This document shows positions 55,042 to 64,000 of a stretch of 64,000 nucleotides of DNA, piece after piece (position 1 is the first letter of the stretch; each line of letters opens with the position of its first letter). The notes below the pieces were generated by a model. That model was not told the origin of the DNA. It did not search any database and saw only the letters and a program-made list of their open reading frames with translations. A program made the position numbers and the translations under genes. This DNA is from Hyphomicrobium sp. (lineage in GTDB: Bacteria; Pseudomonadota; Alphaproteobacteria; Rhizobiales; Hyphomicrobiaceae): NCBI GenBank assembly GCA_030148425.1, contig JASBTM010000012.1, positions 1-64,000 on the forward strand. The letters run 5' to 3'.

Positions 55042-57363
55042 TCATGCACCGCCGACCGCTCGTACTGCAGGGGGGGCGAGTTCGGCGGCGGTATCTTGGG
55101 ATGTTCCGGTCTTGAGAGGCAAGGTTAGTCGAACCAAAGCGCCGCGCGTTCGCGTGCCGGTCAAAGGAGCATCCTCGAGTGCTAGCGTGCCGCCGTGCTG
55201 TTCGACGACCTTTTGCACGATTGCCAAGCCGAGGCCAGTCCCCTTCGCACGGGTCGTGACATAGGGCTCCAGGAGCTTGGCGCGATTTTGCTTCGGCAAT
55301 CCGATGCCGTTATCGATAACCTCGATGGCGACACGATCCGCGTGCGGAACCAATCGCACTTCTATCTCGCCTTTGTAATCCGCGGGCCGGCCCTGGGGCT
55401 CGCCATAGGACTCGATCGCCTCGGCGCCGTTCTTGATCAGATTGGTGACGGCCTGCGAGATGAGGCGCAAATCGAAATGCGCGCGCACGGACTCTTTCGG
55501 GATCTCGAGCTTGAATTCGACGTCCTTGTTTCCTTCGCGGAAGAGCACCGCGGGTTCCTGAACAGCGAGGCGCAGATCCTGGTCCGCCATCACCGGCTGC
55601 GGCATGCGCGCGAACGACGCGAACTCGTCGACCATGCTCTTGATCTGCCCGGTCTGGCGCTCGATCGTCTGCGTCAGCGTCTCGAACAGCTCGCGATTGT
55701 CGCCGATCTGAGTTCCGAACTTGCGGCGCAAACGCTCGGCCGCAAGTTGTATCGGCGTGAGCGGATTCTTGATCTCGTGCGCGATGCGCCGGGCAACGTC
55801 CGCCCAAGCGCTCGTACGCTGGGCCTGCACCAACTCGGAGATGTCGTCGAAGGTCACGACCGAGCCGACGTCGCCCTCCCCTTCCCGCTCGTGCGTAATC
55901 CTGACGGCGAACGTGCGTTCTTCGTCGCCGATCTGCTTTTGGATCTCGTGCTGTCCCTTGCTCTTGAAGCCGGACTCCTCGGCCGTGGCGAGGACAGGCG
56001 CGAATTCTGGGACCACCTCGGACAGGTGCTTGCCAACGACGTCCGCGCTCTGAAATCCGAGCAGTCCTTCCGCCGCACGGCTGAGAAGCGTGATCCGGCC
56101 GGCGCTGTCGAGGCCGATCACTCCCGCCGAGACGCCCGACAAAACAGCCTGGATGAAATTCCGCCGCTCCGTCAGCTGCGCATTGGTCGTGACGAGCGCG
56201 TCCTGCTGGCTCTTCAATTCGCGTGTCATCAGGTTGAACGTTTGCGAAAGGCGGCGGAGATCGCCTTCGCCGCGCCGCTCAGGAAGCTCGATGCCGAGAT
56301 TGCCGCGCGAGACTTCCTGCGCACCCGCGATCAGCCGGCGTATCGGCGCAACAAAGCGGCCCGCGAACCACATGCCCACCCAGATGGCAGCAAGCAGCGA
56401 CGTCATCGAAATCATGAAATATATGAGGCCGTGCGCGACCTTGAGGCCGCCCTTCGCCTGCCTGAGGCGCGTATATTCGTAGACGTTCTGCTCGGTGCTC
56501 TGGAGGTGGCTGATCACCTTCGGGCTGACGCCGCGGGCGACGTACAGATAGCGGCCCGGCATCGTGTCGATTTTGGCGATGGCCGATATCCGGTAGTCGC
56601 TCGATGGGCGCGACAGTGCCACCTGCCCGGCCTCCGCTTGGGCAATCGACGATGGCGGCGGCACGACATAAGGCAGCTTCGGATCGTCGAGCGCCAGCAC
56701 GATTGGCACACCGTCGGCATCGATGATGTACGCGGACGTCAGGTCGCGAAGGCCTGCCTGTCCGATGAGAAATTTTTGAAAGGCATCGGGATCGTCCTTC
56801 AACGTCGCGACTTCGCCGTTGATATCGCGCACCATGTTGACGATGTCGGTGCGGATGATCTGGCTGTGCTCGTCGACGTAGGCGCGGGCGACGTCATAGG
56901 AATTTTCGACGATCGCGCGCGTGCGTCCGGAGAACCAGCCGTCGAGCGAACGCGAGAACGTGGTCGTCGCGGCCACCGCGAGCAGCACGGCCGGAAGCGC
57001 CGCGATGAGACTGAAGAGCGCTACGATGCGCGTGTGCAAGCGCGCGCCTGGCACCTTCCGCTTCCATGCACGCCGGAGACCGAACGCCTGCCACGCGACA
57101 GTGCCGAACATCGTGAGGATCAGGATCGCGTTGATCGCCAGCGCGCCCCAGACATACTCGTTGCGAGGCGCAATTGCCGTCAGCCCGGTCAGGATCAGAT
57201 AGCTGACGAGCGCCGACGTGAGTGAAAGCAGAACAACGCCCAATCCAAACCAGAATGCGCGGTCGGACGGGTTGAGCGCCGTCGAGCCTTCCAGCACAGG
57301 CGCACTCCCGCGATCGCCATGCGCGAACGTGTCGGGATTGCCATTGTTGTTGCTGGCGTTCAT
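55042..57363 (-). CDS. ntrY: Sensor histidine kinase NtrY
   Basis: 773 residues from the ATG at 57363; the frame runs to 57459 without support. Four N-terminal membrane segments enclose a periplasmic sensor of about 200 residues, then come HAMP (RRLIAGAQEVSRGNLGIELPE), a PAS domain (GLDSAGRITLLSRAAEGLLG), HisKA with the phospho-His in [22 protein letters not shown] and HATPase boxes (NLIKNGAEAI, VIDNGIGLP, GTGLGLAIVQK). It phosphorylates NtrX. There are 153 bp between ntrC and it, with a hairpin and a promoter candidate. Confidence 0.95.
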   Translation of the reverse strand: MNASNNNGNPDTFAHGDRGSAPVLEGSTALNPSDRAFWFGLGVVLLSLTSALVSYLILTGLTAIAPRNEYVWGALAINAILILTMFGTVAWQAFGLRRAWKRKVPGARLHTRIVALFSLIAALPAVLLAVAATTTFSRSLDGWFSGRTRAIVENSYDVARAYVDEHSQIIRTDIVNMVRDINGEVATLKDDPDAFQKFLIGQAGLRDLTSAYIIDADGVPIVLALDDPKLPYVVPPPSSIAQAEAGQVALSRPSSDYRISAIAKIDTMPGRYLYVARGVSPKVISHLQSTEQNVYEYTRLRQAKGGLKVAHGLIYFMISMTSLLAAIWVGMWFAGRFVAPIRRLIAGAQEVSRGNLGIELPERRGEGDLRRLSQTFNLMTRELKSQQDALVTTNAQLTERRNFIQAVLSGVSAGVIGLDSAGRITLLSRAAEGLLGFQSADVVGKHLSEVVPEFAPVLATAEESGFKSKGQHEIQKQIGDEERTFAVRITHEREGEGDVGSVVTFDDISELVQAQRTSAWADVARRIAHEIKNPLTPIQLAAERLRRKFGTQIGDNRELFETLTQTIERQTGQIKSMVDEFASFARMPQPVMADQDLRLAVQEPAVLFREGNKDVEFKLEIPKESVRAHFDLRLISQAVTNLIKNGAEAIESYGEPQGRPADYKGEIEVRLVPHADRVAIEVIDNGIGLPKQNRAKLLEPYVTTRAKGTGLGLAIVQKVVEQHGGTLALEDAPLTGTRTRGALVRLTLPLKTGTSQDTAAELAPPAVRAVGGA

Positions 57364-57521
57364 CAGTTTCCGATCAGCTCGACTAACACGCTCAATTCGC
57401 AATGGAATTTCGCACCACGCAATAATTTTAGCGCCGATGACGACGTTGTGCATCGTCATTGGCGCACCCCCGCAGCGGCGGACGCGCTACAGGTGGGCGA
57501 ACCCAACACCGTAACTGTGAC

Positions 57522-57550
57522 ATTTTCGCGACTAGTGTGGCGCAGTTCAA
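57522..57550 (-). promoter_or_regulatory. Candidate promoter for ntrYX
   Basis: On the minus strand TTGAAC (57545-57550), a 17-base spacer and GAAAAT (57522-57527) lie 160 to 190 bases before the ntrY start and just after a hairpin that could end ntrBC transcription. This would allow ntrYX to be expressed apart from ntrBC. Confidence 0.35.
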
Positions 57551-57559
57551 GCGCCAAAT

Positions 57560-57575
57560 GGCCTGGAATCAGGCC
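57560..57575 (-). terminator. Small hairpin after ntrC
   Basis: GGCCTG (57560-57565) and CAGGCC (57570-57575) form a six-base stem with a four-base loop, 37 bases past the ntrC stop. On the minus strand ATTTGG follows, so termination would be weak. Confidence 0.35.
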
Positions 57576-57612
57576 CTGTGGATAAATCGTGCGCTAGCTG
57601 CGGCGGAGGGCG

Positions 57613-59057
<1,445 letters not shown>

Positions 59058-59058
<1 letters not shown>

Positions 59059-60227
59059 CAAGTCTCTCTCGTCGTCGGCACGGCAGCGGGCCGCGTCCGC
59101 TGCATCGGAAGCAGCACGCGGAACACCGTGCGTTTGGGTTCGCTTTCACATTCGATGATGCCGCCGTGATCGGCGATGATCTTGGCGACAAGGGCAAGAC
59201 CTAGTCCGCTGCCCGACGCTTTCGTCGTCACGAACGGGTCAAACAGGTGCGGCTTCAGATGCTCGGGAATGCCACAGCCATTGTCCTCGATCTGAATCAT
59301 GAGCGGCAGGCTCACGCGTGTGTCGGAGCCGGGCAGCGACAGCCGCACACCGGGGCGGAAGGCCGTCTGCATGATGATGCGGCCACTCTCGGATTTCTCG
59401 CCGATGGCTTCCGAAGCGTTCTTCAGGAGATTGAGAAACACCTGAACCAGCTTGTCGCGATTGCCAAGCACAGGCGGAAGCGAGGGATCGTAATCTTCGA
59501 CGTACCGGACATTCCGGCCGAAGCCATGCTCGGCAATCCGGCGAACATGATTGAGAACGTCGTGAATGTTGACGGCGTCTTTGGTGAGTGGCCGCTCGTC
59601 GCCGAACACTTCCATCCGATCAACGAGATTGCGAATGCGGTCCGTCTCGGAGCAGATGAGCTGCGTCAACGCCCGGTCCTCATCGGAAAGGCCGGGTTCG
59701 AGAAGCTGCGCGGCGCCGCGAATGCCCGACAGCGGATTCTTGATTTCGTGGGCGAGGACCGCAGCCATTCCGGAAACGGAACGCGCCGCCGCACGATGCG
59801 TCAGCTGCCGCTCGATCATTTGCGCCATCGAACGCTGCTGCAGCATCAGGAACATGTTGCGCGGTTCTTCCGGCAGCGGACCGCCGTAGACATCGACGAG
59901 CTTCGAGCCGGAAAATCGCGGCGTCGCGACTTCGATAGCGTATTCGTTCACAGTCGCGCCCGTCGCCTGCACTTGCTCGACGAGGCCGAGCAAAGGACAA
60001 CCGAACGCAACGATGTCCGAGATGCGGCTGCGCGTCAGCGCCGTCGCGCCCATGGAAAAGAACGCTTCGGCGGCGGTATTAGCGAAGACGATGGAGTGAT
60101 CGTTCGCAATGACGAGGATCGGATGCGGAAGCGCACTCAGGAGATCTTCGCAATCGACGATGCCCCCGAGCGGGAGAGCCGCGGACGAACGTTCCGAATT
60201 GCGTAGCGATACCGACTTGCTTGTCAT
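59058..60227 (-). CDS. ntrB: Nitrogen sensor kinase NtrB
   Basis: 389 residues from the ATG at 60227, which overlaps the dusB stop (ATGA); the frame extends upstream inside dusB without similarity. A PAS domain ([29 protein letters not shown]) is followed by HisKA with phospho-His in [21 protein letters not shown] and HATPase boxes ([34 protein letters not shown]). It is soluble, as expected for the GlnB-regulated kinase/phosphatase of NtrC. Confidence 0.95.
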
Positions 60228-61210
60228 GCCGCGAGAGACTCCGTACCAGAGTAAAAGGCTTTGAGTCCGCCGATCACACGCTGCGGTTCGAGCATCACAC
60301 AGAGCTTTCCCCGCCACGACTTCACGACCGCGTCGCTTGCCCCACTCGACGCGAGATACCAACCGATGTGCTTGCGCGCGTTGCGCACTCCGAGATCTTT
60401 TCCGTAGTGGCCGTACATCGCCTCGACATGCTCGACTGCGATATCGCATTGCTCCGCGAGCGGCGGATTGCCCGGATCGCGACCCGAAGCGAGAAACGTA
60501 GCGATTCGGCCCGGCATCCACGGCGCGCCGTACGCGCCGCGCCCGACCATCACGCCTTTCGCACCGGAGGCATCCAGCGCCGAGCGCGCGTCATCGGGTG
60601 AAAGGATGTCACCGTTGACGAGAACCGGCAGCGATGTCGCCTCGACGACCGGACGGACGGCATGCCAGTCGGCCGTGCCGGTGAAAAATTGGCAGCGCGT
60701 GCGGCCATGAACCGTGATGAGCTTGACGCCTTCGGCTTCCGCACGTTTCGCTAGCTCGGCGGCGTTGCGGCTGTTGTCGTCCCAGCCGAGCCGCATCTTG
60801 AGCGTGACAGGCACGCCGACCGCGCCGATGACGGCGCGAAGCAGCGATTGAGCATGATCGAGGTTGCGCATCAGCGCCGAGCCCGAGAGCTTGCCCGTTA
60901 CTTCCTTGGCCGGACAGCCCATGTTGATGTCGATGACATTTGCGCCCTTCGCTTCCGCGATCCGGGCGCCTTCGGCCATCCAGTGCGGTTCGCGCCCAGC
61001 AAGTTGTATGACGAACGGCGTCAGCTCGCGGCCCTCGACCCGGCGAAGGACATCGCGGCGCGACTTTGCCAATTCCTCGCTCGCCACCATCTCGGAGACG
61101 ACCAGCGTCGCTCCGAGGCGGTGCGCAAGGCGGCGAAATGGTAAATCGCTCACTCCTGACATGGGCGCCAGCACAGCCGGCGGCGCGCCATTTACGATGT
61201 TTTCCAGCAT
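60224..61210 (-). CDS. dusB: tRNA-dihydrouridine synthase (NifR3/DusB)
   Basis: 328 residues from [20 protein letters not shown] at 61210, with AGGACGGG just upstream; an ATG at 61249 gives 341 residues but abuts a palindrome instead of a ribosome site. FMN-dependent TIM barrel with [23 protein letters not shown] (catalytic Cys about 104), [11 protein letters not shown] and [12 protein letters not shown]. It reduces uridines in tRNA. It is the first gene of the nifR3-ntrBC operon found in many alphaproteobacteria. Confidence 0.95.
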   Translation of the reverse strand: MLENIVNGAPPAVLAPMSGVSDLPFRRLAHRLGATLVVSEMVASEELAKSRRDVLRRVEGRELTPFVIQLAGREPHWMAEGARIAEAKGANVIDINMGCPAKEVTGKLSGSALMRNLDHAQSLLRAVIGAVGVPVTLKMRLGWDDNSRNAAELAKRAEAEGVKLITVHGRTRCQFFTGTADWHAVRPVVEATSLPVLVNGDILSPDDARSALDASGAKGVMVGRGAYGAPWMPGRIATFLASGRDPGNPPLAEQCDIAVEHVEAMYGHYGKDLGVRNARKHIGWYLASSGASDAVVKSWRGKLCVMLEPQRVIGGLKAFYSGTESLAA

Positions 61211-61250
61211 CCCGTCCTGATGGAAATGGCCAACTCTCTGCCCATTCATT

Positions 61251-61271
61251 GAGCAGAAAAGCTTTCTGCTC
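61251..61271. promoter_or_regulatory. Perfect 21-bp palindrome upstream of dusB-ntrBC
   Basis: GAGCAGAAA, three bases (AGC), TTTCTGCTC with no mismatch, ending 41 bases upstream of the preferred dusB start. It does not match the NtrC site pattern (GCAC-N5-GGTGC type) that I know. It could be an operator or a leader hairpin. Confidence 0.5.
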
Positions 61272-61282
61272 TGAGTTTGGGC

Positions 61283-61311
61283 AGACTAGGCAAGGGGGAA
61301 TGATTTCGCAA
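61283..61311 (-). promoter_or_regulatory. Candidate promoter of the dusB-ntrBC operon
   Basis: Minus strand: TTGCGA (61306-61311), a 17-base spacer and TAGTCT (61283-61288). Transcription would start near 61276, just before the palindrome at 61251-61271. Confidence 0.4.
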
Positions 61312-61341
61312 GGGCGAACAATACATTTACAATTTGCCCAT

Positions 61342-61371
61342 TTGACGCGGGCGGACAACCTCTGGCTACGA
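61342..61371 (+). promoter_or_regulatory. Weak promoter candidate for ispDF
   Basis: TTGACG (61342-61347), an 18-base spacer and CTACGA (61366-61371), about 115 bases before the ispDF start. The -35 is good, the -10 poor. Confidence 0.3.
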
Positions 61372-61484
61372 AATTGGCAGTCTTTTGAGCTGCAAGGGTT
61401 GCGAGGTGTTGCGAAAGCCCGTCGCAGCAGGCAGGGAGTTGCAGCCCCAGTTTGGGGTCATCCGATCCAGGGGAGACAGAAATC

Positions 61485-62660
61485 TTGCGCATCGCCGCTT
61501 TGATCGTCGCGGCCGGACGAGGGACACGTGCCGCCAGCCCGGGTGGCGGTCCGAAGCAATACGCCATCATCGGCGGCAAATCCGTTCTCGCCCGCACAAT
61601 GGCGGCGTTTGCAGGGCATCCGGGCATCGATGAGGTGAAGGTCGTGATTCATGCCGACGACCGTGAGTTGTACGAACAGTCCGCGGCGGATGGCAGGGCG
61701 GCGAAGCTGACGGAACCGGCGATCGGCGGTCCGACCCGGCAGGCGTCCGTCCTTCGAGGGCTCGAGGCCCTTGCTGCCTCCCCTCCCGACATCGTGTTGA
61801 TCCACGACGCCGCGCGGCCGTTCGTTTCCGGAAAGACGATCTCGAACGTCATCGCGGCGCTCAACGACAAACCGGGAGCGCTCGCCGCCCTCGCCGTCAC
61901 CGATACGCTCAAGCGCGCTTCTGAGGGCATCGTGACGGAAACGGTGGCACGCGCCGGACTCTGGCGGGCGCAGACACCGCAGGGCTTCCATTTCTTGCCT
62001 ATTCTGGCCGCGCACCGTAAGGCTGCCGAAAACGGCGTCGATACCTTCACGGACGATGCGAGCATTGCCGAGTGGGCAGGCCTCGACGTCGCGATCGTCG
62101 AGGACTCGAATAGCAACATCAAGATTACGACGGCAGAGGATCTAGAAGTGGTCGACCGCCAGCTCTCTCTTACGCTCGAACCCCGCATCGGCAGCGGTTT
62201 CGACGTGCATCGCTTCTGCGACGGCGATCATGTCTGGCTCGGCGGCATCAAAATTCCACACACGCACAAACTCGAAGGCCATTCCGACGCCGACGTGGTG
62301 CTGCATGCTTTGACAGACGCGCTGCTTGGAGCCATCGGCGACGGCGATATCGGCCAGCACTTCCCCCCGTCCGATCCGAAGTGGAAGGGCGCGGCTTCCA
62401 TTCTCTTTCTCGAAGATGCCGTGCGGCGCGTGCGCGAGCGCGGCGGCCGGATCGGCAACGTCGACATCACCGTGCTGGCGGAAGCGCCGCGGGTCGGGCC
62501 GCACCGGGACGCTATGCAGGCATTGATTGGCGGCGCGCTCGGGCTTTCGGCCGATCGTGTCGGCATCAAAGCGACGACGACCGAGCAGATGGGTTTCACC
62601 GGCCGCCGCGAAGGCATTGCCGCCATGGCGACAGCGATGGTGTTCATTCCAACGGAATAA
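61485..62660 (+). CDS. ispDF: Bifunctional IspD/IspF isoprenoid enzyme
   Basis: 391 residues starting at a TTG (61485) with GGGGAGA seven bases upstream; a farther TTG at 61452 lacks family similarity. The N-terminal half is the CTP:methylerythritol-phosphate cytidylyltransferase (AALIVAAGRGTRAASPGGGPKQY, VLIHDAARPFV, QTPQGF). From about residue 232 it is the MECDP synthase (GSGFDVHRFCDG, HSDADVVLHALTDALLGAIGDGDIGQHFP, KATTTEQMGFTGR). It provides two non-adjacent steps of the MEP pathway on one chain, a fusion typical of alphaproteobacteria. Confidence 0.97.
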   Translation: MRIAALIVAAGRGTRAASPGGGPKQYAIIGGKSVLARTMAAFAGHPGIDEVKVVIHADDRELYEQSAADGRAAKLTEPAIGGPTRQASVLRGLEALAASPPDIVLIHDAARPFVSGKTISNVIAALNDKPGALAALAVTDTLKRASEGIVTETVARAGLWRAQTPQGFHFLPILAAHRKAAENGVDTFTDDASIAEWAGLDVAIVEDSNSNIKITTAEDLEVVDRQLSLTLEPRIGSGFDVHRFCDGDHVWLGGIKIPHTHKLEGHSDADVVLHALTDALLGAIGDGDIGQHFPPSDPKWKGAASILFLEDAVRRVRERGGRIGNVDITVLAEAPRVGPHRDAMQALIGGALGLSADRVGIKATTTEQMGFTGRREGIAAMATAMVFIPTE

Positions 62661-62663
62661 GCC

Positions 62664-63284
62664 ATGACCGACACGCCGGAGGAATCAAAGTCCGATATCG
62701 CGTCAAACGCGGCGCTGCGCCTGACGGTGCGGAACGTGGCGGTCCTGAACCTTAGCTACTTCGGCATAGAGTTCGCGGTGGCGATGGCCATCGGCTCCGT
62801 CGCGCTCTTTGCCGATAGCGTCGATTTTCTCGAAGACGGCGCGATCAACCTGTTGATCCTGGCGGGCCTTGGCTTCACAGCCGCGCGCCGCGCCAAACTC
62901 GGAATGCTGCTGGCTGTCATCATTCTGGTTCCGGGTCTCGCAACGATTTGGACAGCCTGGCAGAATTTCTCGAGCGGGCTCGTACCCGAAGCCTTGCCCA
63001 TCACCGTGACGGGCGCTGGGGCGTTCGTCGTCAATTTCATATGCGCTTGGCTTCTTGCGCCATTCCGCCGTGCGGGCGGCAGCCTGACGCGCGCCGCTTT
63101 TCTTTCCGCTCGCAACGACGTCGCGGCCAATGTCGCAATCGTGATCGCGGGGCTGCTGACGAGTGCGACGCACTCACACTGGCCGGATCTCATCGTCGGC
63201 CTAGGCATTGCCGCGCTCAATGCCGGAGCGGCGCGGGAAGTCTATGAAGCCGCTCGCGAAGAGCACGCGAGCGCCCGCTCCTGA
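62664..63284 (+). CDS. Short cation-efflux (CDF-like) membrane protein
   Basis: 206 residues with about six hydrophobic segments. The second segment has ALFADSVDFLEDGAINL, matching the CDF metal motif in the DxxxD form. The fifth has FLSARNDVAANVAIVIAG, where the usual His of HxxxD is replaced by Ser. The C-terminal cytoplasmic domain of full-length CDF transporters is absent. It starts 3 bases after ispDF, so it is probably co-transcribed. Whether it transports a metal is uncertain. Confidence 0.75.
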   Translation: MTDTPEESKSDIASNAALRLTVRNVAVLNLSYFGIEFAVAMAIGSVALFADSVDFLEDGAINLLILAGLGFTAARRAKLGMLLAVIILVPGLATIWTAWQNFSSGLVPEALPITVTGAGAFVVNFICAWLLAPFRRAGGSLTRAAFLSARNDVAANVAIVIAGLLTSATHSHWPDLIVGLGIAALNAGAAREVYEAAREEHASARS

Positions 63285-63393
63285 TTCAAATCAGGTTGTA
63301 GTTGCCGTTGCGCCAACTCGACAGGACGAGATGCTGCTTTGCAACGCCTTTCTCCATTGACCCTCAAGGCAGAATCGCGGCATCAAATTGACA

Positions 63394-63411
63394 CGTGGTT
63401 GTATTGCCACG
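63394..63411. promoter_or_regulatory. Inverted repeat abutting a -35 box upstream of the MarR gene
   Basis: CGTGG (63394-63398), eight bases, CCACG (63407-63411), immediately after TTGACA at 63388-63393. The -10 position is poorly conserved (GATCCA). The location is right for MarR self-repression, 33 bases before the start codon. Confidence 0.4.
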
Positions 63412-63443
63412 ATCCACTCGAGAGTGCTCATACGGGAGCCGAC

Positions 63444-63929
63444 ATGAACATCATGCCCCAAAACCTTGATCGTAAGTCCGTCGACGCGGCCATCAGCACA
63501 ATTGCCGAGGCACAAGCCGAGATGTGCTTAGCGACCCGTGTGCGACAGCTCTCGCGTATCGTCACGAGAGTCTACGATGATGCCTTGCGCCCACTTGGCA
63601 TCACCGCAAGTCAATACACGCTGCTCGCCCAGCTCGCGTCTCGTGACGGTATCACCGCTGTCGAGATCGGACACGAACTCGACATCGAGAAGTCCACCTT
63701 GTCCCGCAACTTGAAGCGTCTGTTGGCCCTTGGCCATATCATCATGGATCCGCCCGCTGGTCGGCGGGGTCGCGGCTTGCACCTTACGCCCAAAGGCCAA
63801 GCCGTTCTGAAGGATGCCTATCCGATCTGGCAGAATGCCCAGCAGCGCACCGTCGGTGCTATGGGTACTGAGAGTCGCTCGGTGCTCGACAGTCTGCTTT
63901 CCCATGCTGAAGTTCTGGCAGCGGCCTAA
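63444..63929 (+). CDS. MarR-family transcriptional regulator
   Basis: 161 residues from the ATG at 63444 with GGGAG seven bases upstream. The winged helix fold shows LRPLGITASQYTLLAQLASRDGITAVEIGHELDIEKSTLSRNLKRL and a wing DPPAGRRGRGLHLTPKG. It keeps two cysteines at most (CLATRV near residue 28), so redox sensing of OhrR type is possible but not shown. It may regulate itself. Its other targets are not visible, as the window ends after its terminator. Confidence 0.9.
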   Translation: MNIMPQNLDRKSVDAAISTIAEAQAEMCLATRVRQLSRIVTRVYDDALRPLGITASQYTLLAQLASRDGITAVEIGHELDIEKSTLSRNLKRLLALGHIIMDPPAGRRGRGLHLTPKGQAVLKDAYPIWQNAQQRTVGAMGTESRSVLDSLLSHAEVLAAA

Positions 63930-63976
63930 TCAGCAAGGCCGTTTGCACATTCACCTCTCTCTAGCTAGCCTTCTCT

Positions 63977-64000
63977 GGGGCGCTTCGTCTGAAGCGCCCC
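63977..64000 (+). terminator. Perfect terminator hairpin at the window end
   Basis: GGGGCGCTTC (63977-63986), loop GTCT, GAAGCGCCCC (63991-64000): a ten-base stem without mismatch. A T run would lie beyond the window. Confidence 0.75.

Noticed and set aside
55195-57225. 676-codon plus-strand frame opposite ntrY
   Set aside because: Same antisense effect; Arg/Asp/Leu-rich nonsense opposite a complete histidine kinase.
61251-61271. Palindrome before dusB considered as an NtrC binding site
   Set aside because: It lacks the GCAC-N5-GGTGC core.

Overview
This 64 kb window looks like a chromosomal segment of a high-GC alphaproteobacterium of the order Hyphomicrobiales, most likely a methylotroph close to Hyphomicrobium. 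Three lines point there. One is a Pseudomonas-101-type NAD-dependent formate dehydrogenase beside a LysR regulator. Another is the alphaproteobacterial order dusB-ntrB-ntrC-ntrY-ntrX-dat-hfq-hflX. The third is the fused ispDF gene together with the rpsF-rpsR-DUF2232-rplI-dnaB-alr-radA-cvpA-purF order. The genus is inferred from gene content, not proven.

Left part (1-9.7 kb, accessory in character): the C-terminal part of a giant filamentous-haemagglutinin-family exoprotein, a classical autotransporter with five 55-residue passenger repeats, a LysR regulator divergent from NAD-formate dehydrogenase, and an HPP-family membrane protein. This part ends at a tRNA-Ser(UGA) gene. Directly after the tRNA 3' end lies a short degenerate remnant that reads like the N-terminus of a tyrosine integrase, so this tRNA may be an old island boundary.

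Middle part (10-36 kb, core genome): RlpA and a DD-carboxypeptidase (cell wall), then tmk-holB-metG-tatD-MBL hydrolase. On the minus strand follows a long run of translation and replication genes: rpsF, rpsR, a DUF2232 membrane protein, rplI, dnaB, alr, radA, cvpA, purF and an SDR. On the plus strand come a small acidic protein, the fatty-acid cluster fabD-fabG-acpP-fabF, mltG, yicC and gmk.

Right part (36-64 kb): the minus-strand envelope operon lptF-lptG-lptD-surA-like-pdxA-rsmA, leucyl aminopeptidase, several small membrane or secreted proteins of poorly known function, mazG and a flavin monooxygenase. The minus-strand nitrogen-control and RNA-chaperone block (dusB, ntrBC, ntrYX, dat, hfq, hflX) is next. 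Plus-strand ispDF, a short cation transporter and a MarR regulator close the window, with a perfect terminator hairpin at its last bases.

I see no CRISPR array, intact insertion sequence, prophage, defence island or biosynthetic cluster. Most genes are ordinary housekeeping genes. The observations most worth a check are the tRNA-Ser/integrase scar, several perfect palindromes beside starts or promoters (LysR, dusB, the fabG-acpP gap, the pepA 3' region), the oppositely charged tails on ribosomal proteins S6 and L9, the acidic 80-residue protein with its own terminator, and the short cation transporter with an altered metal site.
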